Assembly: GCF_000484535.1 (NCBI RefSeq)
Contig: NC_022600.1
Location: forward strand, 620,001 to 684,000
Origin: Gloeobacter kilaueensis JS1
Lineage (GTDB): Bacteria; Cyanobacteriota; Cyanobacteriia; Gloeobacterales; Gloeobacteraceae
DNA length: 64,000 bases
Reading direction: 5' to 3'
The notes under the pieces were generated by a model. That model saw only the letters and a program-made list of their open reading frames with translations. It was not told the DNA's origin and did no database searches. The position numbers and the translations under genes are program-made. Positions 51,132 through 60,314 of this stretch are shown here, piece by piece. Position 1 is the stretch's first letter. Each line of letters starts with the position of its first letter.

Positions 51132-52981
51132 CCCTGATTCCGCAGGTTGGGTCGTAGTTCTTGAAGTTTCCGTTATCTATCTGGGTTTCGACTACTTTGT
51201 CTGGCTTGAGACCCCCATTCAATACTTCACGAACAACGCCAAGTTTGCTCTAGATGCCGTAATTGTCTCTCGCCTCTCAGCTTTGCTTGCTCCACCTCCC
51301 TCACGCCATCAAGTAGTACCTCGCACACTCGCTCCCCAGCAACCTCACTATCTGACGGCGTTCCTCGTTCAAATTCGACACCTGCTTGACTCCCCCGACT
51401 TCCAGCAGGTGGACCGCTTGAAAACATTGGAAAATCCACCGCAGTGTTGGAGTAGTCGTTGGCTTCTTCACTTGATTCTTGACTGTCGCTTTGGCGTCGG
51501 CCAAAGCCTGCCGCAACTGCCGCTGCCCAAGGCTGTAGACCAACAGACACAGGCCCATCACCATCGCTACAGCCTCCACCCGCTCGGGAGACTTCACAAA
51601 GACACTGCTTGTGAAAAACAGCGGGTCTTTGAGGAAGCGGAAGCCCCGTTCCACGGACTGTTGGGCCTTGTACTCCGACAGCACCTCAGCCGCAGAAAGC
51701 TGCTGTTCGTCCAGCACATTGGTGGCCAGCACAAACTTGCCCGAGTGTCGCTGTTCCGCCGCGATGGCAGTGGGGTTGCGCACCAGTTGAGCCGTGAGTA
51801 ACCACACTCCGGTCTTCTCGGGCTTGCTGCTGCGGGCGGGCCGCCCCGCTTTGCCATGCCGTTTCTGCTCCAGGGCTTGCACTGCCCCCAACGCATGCCA
51901 CTTCAATCCGGTGGCCAAGCGTTCTGCCGCCTCCAGGGCATCGGCTTCACAGGCAAACTCGCTCTTGCACAGCTTCGCCAATTCTTTGCCCAGCTTGCCG
52001 TCCAGATCCTGTAGCTTTTTGTCCAGTGCCGCCAAGTCACTTTTGCGCCGCTCGTCGCTTGCCACAACCACCCAGCGCTGCCAGATATCGGCGTAAGTGC
52101 TGCAGACTTCGGCTACCTTATGGCCCGCTTGGGTAGGAACGAACTGCTCGTCGTCCAGGACCGCCAGCACCTGCTTCACTTCTGTGAGTGTCGAGGGCAC
52201 CCGGCTGACCCAGCGCATCTGCTGCACCTCGCTGAGATTGTGAGCACTGTAGAGGGCGGAATCCACCACGAACAGGGCATCCACGTTCCACTGGGCGCGG
52301 AAATCCTTAATCATCTGGGCAAAGATAGCCTTGTCTGCGTCGTTCCCATCCCCGACCCGCAGGTAGAGGGGTACATCCCCATCGCCGCTCGTGATCATCG
52401 ACAGCAGGAACTGTTTGAGGTCGAGCCCGATGGTCGCGACTGTAGCCATGGGTGAGGACAATCGGCTGGGGCTCGTCCTCGTTGCGAGGAGGCACTCGCC
52501 CTTTCGGGGTGTACTCGCCATCGACATGGAAGGAAGTCGAATCCAAATGGACACTGCCGGTCTTGAGGCCAAAGTGCCTGGCGGCCTTGAGCGCCAGGAG
52601 CACGAAGACTTTGGTGGTGCCCTCTTCGTAGAGCCTGTCCAGCACCCGACCCAGCCGGTCATCGTTGAAGTGTTCGGGCTGTACGCCTGGGCCAATCAGG
52701 TGCTCGGTGGCCTTGCCGACGAAGAACTGCTCGAAAAGGTAAAGCGGAGCGGAGACGAAGCCAAGTCCATTGAGGATGAGACCCTTCAGCACTTGGCCGC
52801 AAGTGACGCGCTCCAGGGGATGGGTGCCCAGCAGCCGGTCTACTTCTTCGACCAGGCCAAACGCGTCGATGATTGCGGCAACGATGCCAAGGTGGTCGAG
52901 GTTCTGGACCTGGATCTCAGGGGAGGGCGTCTGCATCCCACCAAAATACCGCAGGCCCTCAACCTACCTGCGGAAAGTGGG
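51132..52981 (-). mobile_element. IS1634-type insertion sequence with 6-bp target duplication
   Basis: 1850 bp. The left end reads inward CCCTGATTCCGCAGGTTGGG and the right end CCCACTTTCCGCAGGTAGGT, sharing CCC-N3-TTCCGCAGGT-N-GG. Both sides are flanked by TTTGAA (51126-51131 and 52982-52987), a target duplication. The single transposase is frameshifted. The intact duplication suggests a recent insertion. Confidence 0.9.
51301..52936 (-). pseudogene. IS1634-type DDE transposase, frameshifted
   Basis: Two overlapping frames together give the expected ~544 residues. The first (52936 downward) carries the N-terminal domain and VHLDSTSFHVDGEY with the first Asp. The second carries GDGNDADK, LFVVDSALYS with the second Asp, and the C-terminal YKAQQSVERGFRFLKDP with the Glu. 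The join requires removal of one base near the CCC at 52426-52428, where ..GYSRDHR should continue ..LDLKQF. Either a sequencing error or a real inactivating insertion. Confidence 0.88.
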
Positions 52982-53164
52982 TTTGAATGTATTACAGACG
53001 ACATATTTCCAAATAATGGTTTGGTAACTTGTTGATGTCTTGAGTATGAATCCAAATTAGGCACGCTAATGGAAAGTAGCAAAGGATAATGAGTTCTAAT
53101 TCGGACAAGTAACGCAAGTAAGATAACAATTTAAAACATTGTGAACGGAGGCAACTCTAGATAT

Positions 53165-54154
53165 ATGAGCAGTAGGCTTCGTACCAGTTTGGCATTTATA
53201 GCATTTGCAACTTCAGTACTATACGCTCACTCCATCATCAATTCTGAAGCTACTTTTGCTCATCCAGTTACTGGTGCATCCGTAAATTCGGAGAGAAACA
53301 TAAGAAAAATAAATACTTTAAAGTCGGCTGCCGAAGCCCATCTGGGTCAAGGCTTAGTAGCAAATGGTACGATAGCTCCCCCAAAGCCTGTTTCAGAAGT
53401 AGTGATTGGAACAAGAAATCCACAACAAGATAGACTGCCGACCGATGTAGTTTTAAGGCGTGCTGCTTACGTAAGTAGGGATGTACGTCAAGTAAGTATC
53501 CAGCTTAGAGATTGGGGGGCATGTTCTCCAGATGGCGATGCAGTTGATGTAGAAGTCGTTGAGCAATCAACTGGATATGTTAAACAGTACTATTACAGTG
53601 GGTATTTGAACAATTATTACTCAAATTATACTGTACAGCTTAGAAACGGCGTGTACCAAATACGTTTGCTTTATGTTTCAGAAGGTGCTTGTTCTCCAGA
53701 TACAGCAGCTATATCAATTAACACATCGCAGATTGCTTATGGAAACTCTGAATATAAGTTCTCTATTTATCCAGGTACAAACGGATTGGTGCGCTCTAAA
53801 TTTGTTCAGCTAGAGATATCAAGAAGCAAGTATCCTCAGTCTGCCTCTCATATTGATACAGCTCAAAATGGAGGAAGAGACAGGCTTCTGACATTCGAGA
53901 AGGATGTATCCGCAAAGAATTCACGACGAAAAAAATCGATCAATCCTCCAAATTACAATGGTCCAAGAGGAGTGAAGGACAAGTATGATTTAGATGAGTA
54001 TCCACCAGCATGTTTCAAAGAAAATTATGGGACAGCAAGTGTCCAGCGAATCGGTGCTAGTGATAATAGAGGCTCTGGTGCAACATTCGGTAACACGCTA
54101 CGCTCATTTCAATATGTAACTGACGATGTTGCAGAGCTAGTTACTATTCCTTAG
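53165..54154 (+). CDS. Secreted NucA/NucB-type deoxyribonuclease
   Basis: Protein of 329 aa. The ATG at 53165 with GGAGG upstream gives a signal peptide (SLAFIAFATSVLYAHSII, cleavage near TFA-HP). Residues ~95-220 form a beta-sandwich with two GACSPD units. The C-terminal ~60 residues carry DLDEYPPACF (D277-P280) and SDNRGSGATFGN (from D300), the two conserved blocks of the NucA/NucB extracellular DNase family. AT-rich, hence probably transferred. It heads a three-gene cluster of exported proteins between two IS elements. Confidence 0.75.
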   Translation: MSSRLRTSLAFIAFATSVLYAHSIINSEATFAHPVTGASVNSERNIRKINTLKSAAEAHLGQGLVANGTIAPPKPVSEVVIGTRNPQQDRLPTDVVLRRAAYVSRDVRQVSIQLRDWGACSPDGDAVDVEVVEQSTGYVKQYYYSGYLNNYYSNYTVQLRNGVYQIRLLYVSEGACSPDTAAISINTSQIAYGNSEYKFSIYPGTNGLVRSKFVQLEISRSKYPQSASHIDTAQNGGRDRLLTFEKDVSAKNSRRKKSINPPNYNGPRGVKDKYDLDEYPPACFKENYGTASVQRIGASDNRGSGATFGNTLRSFQYVTDDVAELVTIP

Positions 54155-54208
54155 TTGTTCACGAATGGCTGACTGTCATCTAGCAAAGTAAATTATGGGG
54201 CTAACATA

Positions 54209-54538
54209 ATGGAGAACAAAGGTGTCGTGTTTCGGATATTATGTTTGAGCTGGATTATGCTTTCTGTAGACACACTAGCATTTGCACAGAAAGTTAGAGC
54301 AGACATTTACGATGATTTAGTAGATGAGAGGTGCGATGTTGTTGATATGTCGTGTGCTGCTGCAGCTATTCCTGCCAACATTAGATACGCCTTTCAAGTA
54401 GAGAGCATTAAAGAGAAAGCTCATTTGGAGTTCTTATTTAAGAGAACGCAGGTTATTACAAATCTTGCTTATTTGAGAACGACGAATTCATACTTACTAC
54501 GCAAGTCTAAGGTGAGTTTCCCATTGCGGCCACATTGA
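54209..54538 (+). CDS. Small exported protein of unknown function
   Basis: A 109-aa protein with a signal peptide (ILCLSWIMLSVDTLAFA-QK). The mature part contains two cysteines (ERCDVVDMSC) and an Ala-rich segment, then a basic tail. It lies 54 bp after the nuclease gene. I do not recognise it; an inhibitor or partner of the nuclease is possible but unproven. Its abrupt basic end may reflect truncation. Confidence 0.6.
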   Translation: MENKGVVFRILCLSWIMLSVDTLAFAQKVRADIYDDLVDERCDVVDMSCAAAAIPANIRYAFQVESIKEKAHLEFLFKRTQVITNLAYLRTTNSYLLRKSKVSFPLRPH

Positions 54539-54604
54539 ATTTGGTAACCTATTCTCCAATTGAATAAACCTGAAGAAAACCTTGAATAGATTGAGGAGGA
54601 GATA

Positions 54605-55669
54605 GTGAGCAAGAAATTTGTGCTGAGCTTTGTCCCAAAGCTAAAGGTCGCTGCCATTTTGCTTATGGTAACCAGCCCGGTCTTTACTACGGAGTATAAC
54701 GCTTTTGCCCAAAGTGTTGTTAGCTCTGATGCTGTGAGGTATGTGAAATCAAGCCAAATATTGGCTCAAAATAAGCAAATTGAAACTGATGATATAGAGC
54801 AACAGATATTAGATGCAATATCGGATATTCAGCTTGAAGATGATGGTGTTAGGTACAAAGCTCTTGATAGACTTATTCAGCTTGGGCCAAAGGCGGCACC
54901 AGCTGTTCCCTACCTTTCCAAGCTGTTGGAAGATGGTAAGTCGATTGTTAGTGTTACTCAAGCGCTTGCTGCTATTGGTGATGCTGCAATTCCCTCAATT
55001 AGACAAGCTTTGAAGAGCCCGAATCGTGTTGTAAGATTTTGGGCAGCGAATACTTTACCTACAACGAGTGATGCTGCTTCAGGGCTATTTGATTCAATTA
55101 TTGAAGCAACTCATGATCAGTCAGCTTGTATACGTTCTAGAGCAATCAGAGGATTAGCCTCCTATGGCTCTAGTTCTCTATCGTATCTTATTGAATCATC
55201 TGAAGATGACGATGCTGATGTTCGAGCTAGCGTAAACACTATTCTAGGTCATATCAGAATTTATAATAGAGATACGACCGATGTGCTTGTACGAGGTATG
55301 AGGGATCCGGAGCCTATGGTTAGAGTTACGAGTGCAGCAGCAATGAGTCAATCAAACTCCGAAACTTCAACGGCCGCCTTTTTGCCTATACTAATTCAAG
55401 CTGTCAGAGATAAGAACCCTTTGGTAAGGGAGAGTGTAGCAGTAGCCCTCAAAAATATTCACTTTAATAATAAGGAGCAGGCTGGTGCTGTTCTATCAGC
55501 ATTAAGGGAAATGGAATCTGATGTCGCCCAACCTGTAAGGTTTTGGGCAAGAGCTGGAATTATCAAGATGAAGCAAATTCCAAGGGCTGTAGCGATACCC
55601 CCAAAAATATATAAATGGGATCAAAGTTTACTTGAAGGCAAGTTATGTCCTGAGAAAGAGCCGAGTTAA
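54605..55669 (+). CDS. Exported HEAT-repeat protein
   Basis: The GTG at 54605 follows a strong GAGGAGGAG site. Protein of 354 aa with a signal peptide (AAILLMVTSPVFTTEYNAFA-QS) followed by about eight HEAT/PBS-lyase-type repeats from ~70 to 330 (KAAPAVPYLSKLLED, VVRFWAANTLPT, LVRESVAVALKNI). Such solenoids bind other proteins. Third gene of the exported cluster, 66 bp after the small protein. Confidence 0.8.
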   Translation: MSKKFVLSFVPKLKVAAILLMVTSPVFTTEYNAFAQSVVSSDAVRYVKSSQILAQNKQIETDDIEQQILDAISDIQLEDDGVRYKALDRLIQLGPKAAPAVPYLSKLLEDGKSIVSVTQALAAIGDAAIPSIRQALKSPNRVVRFWAANTLPTTSDAASGLFDSIIEATHDQSACIRSRAIRGLASYGSSSLSYLIESSEDDDADVRASVNTILGHIRIYNRDTTDVLVRGMRDPEPMVRVTSAAAMSQSNSETSTAAFLPILIQAVRDKNPLVRESVAVALKNIHFNNKEQAGAVLSALREMESDVAQPVRFWARAGIIKMKQIPRAVAIPPKIYKWDQSLLEGKLCPEKEPS

Positions 55670-55837
55670 TAAACCGTCTGTTTACACTATTTTTAAAGTA
55701 ACGGTCAAATTAGAGCTATAGAACAGAATCCATAGAAGACGTACCTACACCAAGTCTTGATTTGGATGTGTTGAGACTGAGTGACTTGGCCCCGAATAAT
55801 GATCCGCTGAGAATGTGAGTTTCCAGCTTGGTTTTCC

Positions 55838-56713
55838 TTATCGTACAGGTGGATGCCGTTGCGGCGACAGCGGAGCCGCGATGGCATTCACCTGTTGCAA
55901 AAACTCCATCGGCGTTGCTCCTGCCAGGGCACTGTGCGGACGGTAGTGATTGTAATCCAGCCGCCAAGCCTCGACGATTCGTCTGGCATCCGGCACGCTC
56001 AAGAAGTAGTGGGCATTAAGACATTCATCCCGAAATTTCCCATTAAAGCTCTCGATGTGCGGCTTGTCCGTTGGCTTGCCCGGACGAGTGAAGGCGATGA
56101 GCACCCCACGCCGCGTTGCCCACTCCGCCAGTGCTCGACAGACGAACTCCGGCCCATTATCAACCAGCAATCGTTCCGGCAACTGCCGCTGGGCCGCCAG
56201 GGTTTCCAGCACCCGCACCACCCGCGCTGAGGGCAGGGAGGTATCGACTTCAATTTGTGGGCACTCCCGGCTGTAGACATCGATGATCGTCAAGGTCCGC
56301 AGTTTGCGTCCGTCGGCCAGGGCATCCTCGACAAAGTCCAGGCTCCATAGCTGGTTAGGGCGTTCTAAAGCCGGTGCTTCCGGCCTCCCAGACGGTCGGA
56401 AGCGGGGTTTACGCTTTTTTGGGCGCACCAGCAATCCCTCCTTGGTGCACAGTCGGTAGATTTTCTTGGCGTTGACCAGCCTGCCTTCCCTTCTCAGCAG
56501 CAGTGTCAGCCGTCGATAGCCATAACGCGGACGTTCGGCAGCCAACTGCTTCAGCCGTGCTAGCAACACGGGATCTTCAGTGCGATGACCGACTAACCGG
56601 GCGGTGGAGCGGTGCAACCCCAGCAACCGACAGGCTCGCCTCTGGGAAACCTGCAGGTCGGCTTGCAGGTAGGCGGCAGCCTGGCGTTTGGCTGCTGGGG
56701 TTAGAATTTTTTT
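55838..56713 (-). CDS. IS3-family OrfB (integrase-core transposase)
   Basis: Open from the slip site at 56713-56707 without its own good start; the first internal start is TTG at 56626. Contains the HTH_21 region (RLKQLAAERPRYGYRRL) and the DDE core: first Asp in SLDFVEDAL, second in VDNGPEF, Glu in HIESFNGKFRDECL. Made as an OrfAB fusion of about 376 aa by -1 frameshifting. Confidence 0.9.
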   Translation of the reverse strand, partial: KKILTPAAKRQAAAYLQADLQVSQRRACRLLGLHRSTARLVGHRTEDPVLLARLKQLAAERPRYGYRRLTLLLRREGRLVNAKKIYRLCTKEGLLVRPKKRKPRFRPSGRPEAPALERPNQLWSLDFVEDALADGRKLRTLTIIDVYSRECPQIEVDTSLPSARVVRVLETLAAQRQLPERLLVDNGPEFVCRALAEWATRRGVLIAFTRPGKPTDKPHIESFNGKFRDECLNAHYFLSVPDARRIVEAWRLDYNHYRPHSALAGATPMEFLQQVNAIAAPLSPQRHPPVR

Positions 56714-56967
56714 GACAGCACCGCCTTGAGGGCATGAAGGTCGAGAGCTTGGTCGGCGACGATCTGCTTGAGTTTGCGGTTTTCTGCTTCGAGATCCTTC
56801 AGGCGCTGAGCTTCAGAGATTTCCATTCCACCGTACTTGGCCTTCCAGCGATAGTAGGTCTGCTCGCTGATACCGTGTCTGCGGCATAGCTCTGCCACGT
56901 TAGCACCGGCCTGCCCCTCACCCAGGATGGCAATGATCTGTTCAGTCGTGAAACGGCTTTTCTTCAT
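56701..56967 (-). CDS. IS3-family OrfA
   Basis: An 88-aa helix-turn-helix protein (TTEQIIAILGEGQAGANVAELCRRHGI) with a leucine-zipper-like C-terminal helix (LKDLEAENRKLKQIVADQAL). Its last codons run through seven consecutive A on the coding strand, and a -1 slip there enters orfB in frame. Confidence 0.92.
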   Translation of the reverse strand: MKKSRFTTEQIIAILGEGQAGANVAELCRRHGISEQTYYRWKAKYGGMEISEAQRLKDLEAENRKLKQIVADQALDLHALKAVLSKKF

Positions 56968-57118
56968 GGTCTTCCTCGTCAGTGGTGTCGGCTGGAAGAC
57001 TCACATTCTACGCGGTTCACTTTAGCGGTTGCACGTCATGAGAACTCTACTGTTCAGGTCAACTACTATAGACTCTCTATCACCATCAACCCGTTAACGG
57101 TTTTCTATCCCTAAATAC

Positions 57119-58741
57119 TTATCCGCTTTGGCAAAAATACGCTCCTTTGTAACCATCTTTCGAAACAAATGCGTAGCATAAGCCTAAACAGCAATTAAGA
57201 GGAAAAGGCACGTCCTCACTTAGCTGTAAAAGCAACTTCCAATCTCCACTGTCATCAGGATACTCAATGGTATTCCAGTAAAATGGAACGCCGCCGACTT
57301 TATTGCAAGCCATATCTTGGCTAATAAGCTGAAATTGTTCGGCACTAAATTCATTACCTTCAAATGAGACTGGCTTAGATTGCTCTTCTATTGATTCAAA
57401 ATCAACAAGATACTCACACGGCAAACCTTCTCGCTCAAGAGATGGCCCGGTCGAAGTTGTGTCATACAACCCTAAATATGTTCTTCCAGGCTGAATAATT
57501 ACGGCGTTATCTCCACTGTGAGCTTCCCAAAAACGAGTAGGCTGTTCCTCATACCAATCACTAACGAATAGATAGGCAATACGACCGTTCATCTGACCAA
57601 AGACTTTTGGCTCCAGTTGAATTTGGCAAATAAACCTCATTGGCTTCTGCAAAGTTCGACTTATAGGCCATTGAGGCTCACTTAGCCAAGTAGGTTGCCC
57701 GCCAAACTTTGTGACGGGCTTAGTAACTGGCTCTACGGCTTGAATAAAGGAGCGGATTTTAAGTGCAGGAATTTTCTCTTGTTTCTCCATCCGTGTCGCA
57801 TTAGGTTTAGAAGTAAGTGTCTTCTTTCGTTTCCAGAGATCAGTAGCCTTTGGGCAAAACAGAACTTCTTCACAGCGTTCAGGTGTCATTAATGGTCGCA
57901 ATAGGATATCAAAGAGCAGCTCCATTGGTGCAACACGGGTTGAGTGTTGCATCGGATACCATTGTGGAAGCCAATCGTATAATATTTGCCATGCCTCACC
58001 AAACTGCTTACTATGGCATAAGATACGGCTGACAACCAAGGCATCTTTGAATTGAAAATGGTTGTACTTATCTGGATGATGCAAAAACTCGTAAAGTGCA
58101 TCTTGGTACTGGCAAGCATAAACAGCTAGATGGAAGCGATGAGCAGCTGCTTCATCAGGACTATCAGTCAAATCAGGTCGCAAGAGAGGTAAATTTTCAA
58201 CGGAGTTTTTGTAATACTGCTCTCGTTGACTTATTTGATTTTCTAATGTGATTGGCTGATAGTATTGTGAGTAGAAAGTATGAGAATTTAATCCTTTTGA
58301 AAGGGCATAAGTAGTTAGATTACTTAAATGCAGCCTGCCATCTTCTTTTAAGGTTCTTGCGTAGGAATTTCGGTCGCCAATTATGTCTAGACAATTAATT
58401 TCTGTAGCCATTCCGGCTCTCGTTTCCAGACTTCTTAAAGCGCGGACACAATATTCAAGTACTACATCCCATTGTCTGGTTTTGTCACCTGAAAGACTTA
58501 ATAAAAGAACCATATCTTTAGCCCCGTACTGATAATCATTTAAAGATGCATGCTCTAAATAATCGCCAGCAAGAGAAATGCACTCATCCCAATAGCCCCG
58601 AAAAGCCAAAATGTTGGCAAGAGATGCTTTTGCACTATGTATTCCATCATTAGCAAGTTGCTTTAAAGCCTCTAAAGCGGTTGTTACTTCTCCTCGAAAA
58701 GCTGCCTTCTTTGCCTGCTCTAGATTCCACTTTCTAGCCAT
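57119..58741 (-). CDS. Helical-repeat protein with C-terminal DUF1963/YwqG-like domain
   Basis: Started at the ATG at 58741 the product has 540 aa; 58831 would add 30 residues with no better ribosome-binding site. Residues ~1-330 are TPR-like helices (AAFRGEVTTALEALKQLAN). The last ~190 residues resemble DUF1963/YwqG: KFGGQPTWLSEPQWPIS, PMRFICQIQL, GGVPFYWN and LLLQLSEDV. YwqG-like proteins often lie beside polymorphic toxins. AT-rich, no signal peptide at this start, so probably cytosolic. Confidence 0.7.
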   Translation of the reverse strand: MARKWNLEQAKKAAFRGEVTTALEALKQLANDGIHSAKASLANILAFRGYWDECISLAGDYLEHASLNDYQYGAKDMVLLLSLSGDKTRQWDVVLEYCVRALRSLETRAGMATEINCLDIIGDRNSYARTLKEDGRLHLSNLTTYALSKGLNSHTFYSQYYQPITLENQISQREQYYKNSVENLPLLRPDLTDSPDEAAAHRFHLAVYACQYQDALYEFLHHPDKYNHFQFKDALVVSRILCHSKQFGEAWQILYDWLPQWYPMQHSTRVAPMELLFDILLRPLMTPERCEEVLFCPKATDLWKRKKTLTSKPNATRMEKQEKIPALKIRSFIQAVEPVTKPVTKFGGQPTWLSEPQWPISRTLQKPMRFICQIQLEPKVFGQMNGRIAYLFVSDWYEEQPTRFWEAHSGDNAVIIQPGRTYLGLYDTTSTGPSLEREGLPCEYLVDFESIEEQSKPVSFEGNEFSAEQFQLISQDMACNKVGGVPFYWNTIEYPDDSGDWKLLLQLSEDVPFPLNCCLGLCYAFVSKDGYKGAYFCQSG

Positions 58742-59074
58742 TTTAGTTAAATCAATGGGATGGTTCTCTGATTTTACTACGGCTGCTCTACCTTGACTAA
58801 TCATAGACAAGAGCAAAACTACACTGCTCATGTAAAAGCACTAAATTTTTGGGATCCGTTTTGTGTAAGGGTGCCACGAGTAACAACGCGGCTAACGTGG
58901 CAGTGGCTGGCGCTTTCTGTTATCTCCCTGGCAAGCCCCGACTCGGATGCTGCCACACATTCCGTGCTCAGGAGTACTTAATTTAGGAATACTTATGGGA
59001 GAAGAGATATACTCTGAAGCTGCTCTTATCCACGGGCACAAGATTCGTGTTGCGACACGAAATTAGCTTCTGGT

Positions 59075-59425
59075 TTACACTCCCCGTGCGTCAAGTCGCG
59101 CCCCGAAGTTGGTGCGGTGGTTGTCGCCAGGGTTGAGGCGGCGCAGGCGGTACTTGACGACCTGATTGCCGCGAAAGAGCGTCAGTTCTAAAAAATCGCC
59201 CTGCTGATCGACGCGCACCTGCGACCCTTCGAGGGTGGGGCCGGAGATTGTCTTGAGGGTCTCGCCGTCGTAGTTGACCGTCAGCGAGACAGTCGCCCCG
59301 GCTCCAGGACCACTCACCACCTGGCCGTTGCCCTGCCAGACATCGGCGCGGGCAGGCAGAGCCAGTGCCCCAATAAGCAGAAGGGTGAAAACGAGCAAAT
59401 TGCGGAGATGACGACGTTGCAGCAT
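59075..59425 (-). CDS. Small exported beta-rich protein
   Basis: A 116-aa protein with a signal peptide (LLVFTLLLIGALALPARA-DV) and a mature domain of alternating strands (VVSGPGAGATVSLTVNYDG, FLELTLFRGNQVVKYRL). No known family. The GC-rich composition marks the return to the ancestral backbone. Confidence 0.65.
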   Translation of the reverse strand: MLQRRHLRNLLVFTLLLIGALALPARADVWQGNGQVVSGPGAGATVSLTVNYDGETLKTISGPTLEGSQVRVDQQGDFLELTLFRGNQVVKYRLRRLNPGDNHRTNFGARLDARGV

Positions 59426-59532
59426 GGCAGAGAAGCCATCGTGGCTTAGATCTCGGGTTCTTTTATCCTACCGCCTGGTCTCCCCTTATTGGGGGGGAGA
59501 AGACCCAGCCCCAACTGCGCAAAGCCGTAATT

Positions 59533-60105
59533 TCAAAAAAGCGACCGACCGAACGCCGTGAGCAGATCCACCAGAAGCGGCAGCGAGAGGCCAACGACGT
59601 TGGTGTAGCAGCCGTCGATAGCGCTCACCAGTCCCGCTCCCAGGCCCTGAATGGCGTAGCTGCCCGCCTTGTCGAGCGGTTCACCGCTCGCCACGTAGGC
59701 GGCGATTTCGTCCGCTTTTAAGTTGCGCAGCCGCACGCCGGTAGCGCGGACCGCCGTTTGTTTGCGCTGCTGTTCGACCAGGGCGATGCCGGTATAGACC
59801 GTATGCCAGCGCCCCTGCAGCTGGGCGAGCATCTGCTCTGCCTCTGCGGGGCTCTCCGGTTTGCCGTAGATCTTGCCTTCGAGGACGACGATCGTGTCGG
59901 CCCCCAGAATAAGACAGTCGAGCCGCTGCGGCTGCACGGCGAGGGCTTTGCCCAGGGCGTTGGCGACGACCAGTTGCTCGGGGGGCGCTGCCGGGTCCAT
60001 CTGCTCTGTGTAGGCGCTCGGCAAGCATTCAAAAACGATGCCCAACTGCTGGAGCAGTTCCCGTCGGCGCGGTGAAGCGGAGGCGAGGACCAGATGAACA
60101 GCCAT
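59533..60105 (-). CDS. maf: Maf-family nucleotide pyrophosphatase
   Basis: A 190-aa house-cleaning enzyme that hydrolyses non-canonical or excess NTPs. Motifs: LASASPRRRELL at the N-terminus, GADTIV with the catalytic Asp, KPESPAEA and GSYAIQGLGA. Full length. It starts 4 bp after the hli stop, so the two are cotranscribed. Confidence 0.93.
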   Translation of the reverse strand: MAVHLVLASASPRRRELLQQLGIVFECLPSAYTEQMDPAAPPEQLVVANALGKALAVQPQRLDCLILGADTIVVLEGKIYGKPESPAEAEQMLAQLQGRWHTVYTGIALVEQQRKQTAVRATGVRLRNLKADEIAAYVASGEPLDKAGSYAIQGLGAGLVSAIDGCYTNVVGLSLPLLVDLLTAFGRSLF

Positions 60106-60109
60106 GCTG

Positions 60110-60268
60110 CTAAGAAAGCCCCAGCCAGTGCAACAGGCTATGGCCCGTCTGCGCTTCGATAATCAGCGTGACGATAAAGCCAATCATCGCGAGCCTGCCG
60201 TTCAGTTGCTCAGCAAACGGCGTAAAGCCAAAAACGGACTTTTGGGGCGGATCCTCGGGGGCGGCCAT
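60110..60268 (-). CDS. hli: High-light-inducible one-helix protein (Hlip)
   Basis: A 52-aa protein with the chlorophyll-binding helix signature ending AEQLNGRLAMIGFIV (Glu and Arg ligands present) and a preceding FGFTPFAE. Hlips bind chlorophyll and carotenoid and protect photosystem assembly under high light. The ATG at 60268 was preferred; a GTG at 60292 would add eight residues. Confidence 0.9.
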   Translation of the reverse strand: MAAPEDPPQKSVFGFTPFAEQLNGRLAMIGFIVTLIIEAQTGHSLLHWLGLS

Positions 60269-60314
60269 AAATTCTGCTGTGAAGCCAGACACCGATGAGG
60301 CTAGCACAGTCGTC

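Larger units (their letters stand above)
55810..57009 (-). mobile_element. IS3-family insertion sequence
   Basis: 1200 bp. The ends share the inverted repeat AGAATGTGAGT followed by TTCCAGC (55810-55826 and its complement ending at 57009, with one extra base on the right). It contains orfA and orfB in the usual order with an A7 slip site. No clear target duplication was found at the ends. Confidence 0.88.

Noticed and set aside
54469..54657. 62-aa minus-strand frame between the small exported gene and the HEAT gene
   Set aside because: Overlaps the strong start region of the HEAT gene and lacks any start signal.
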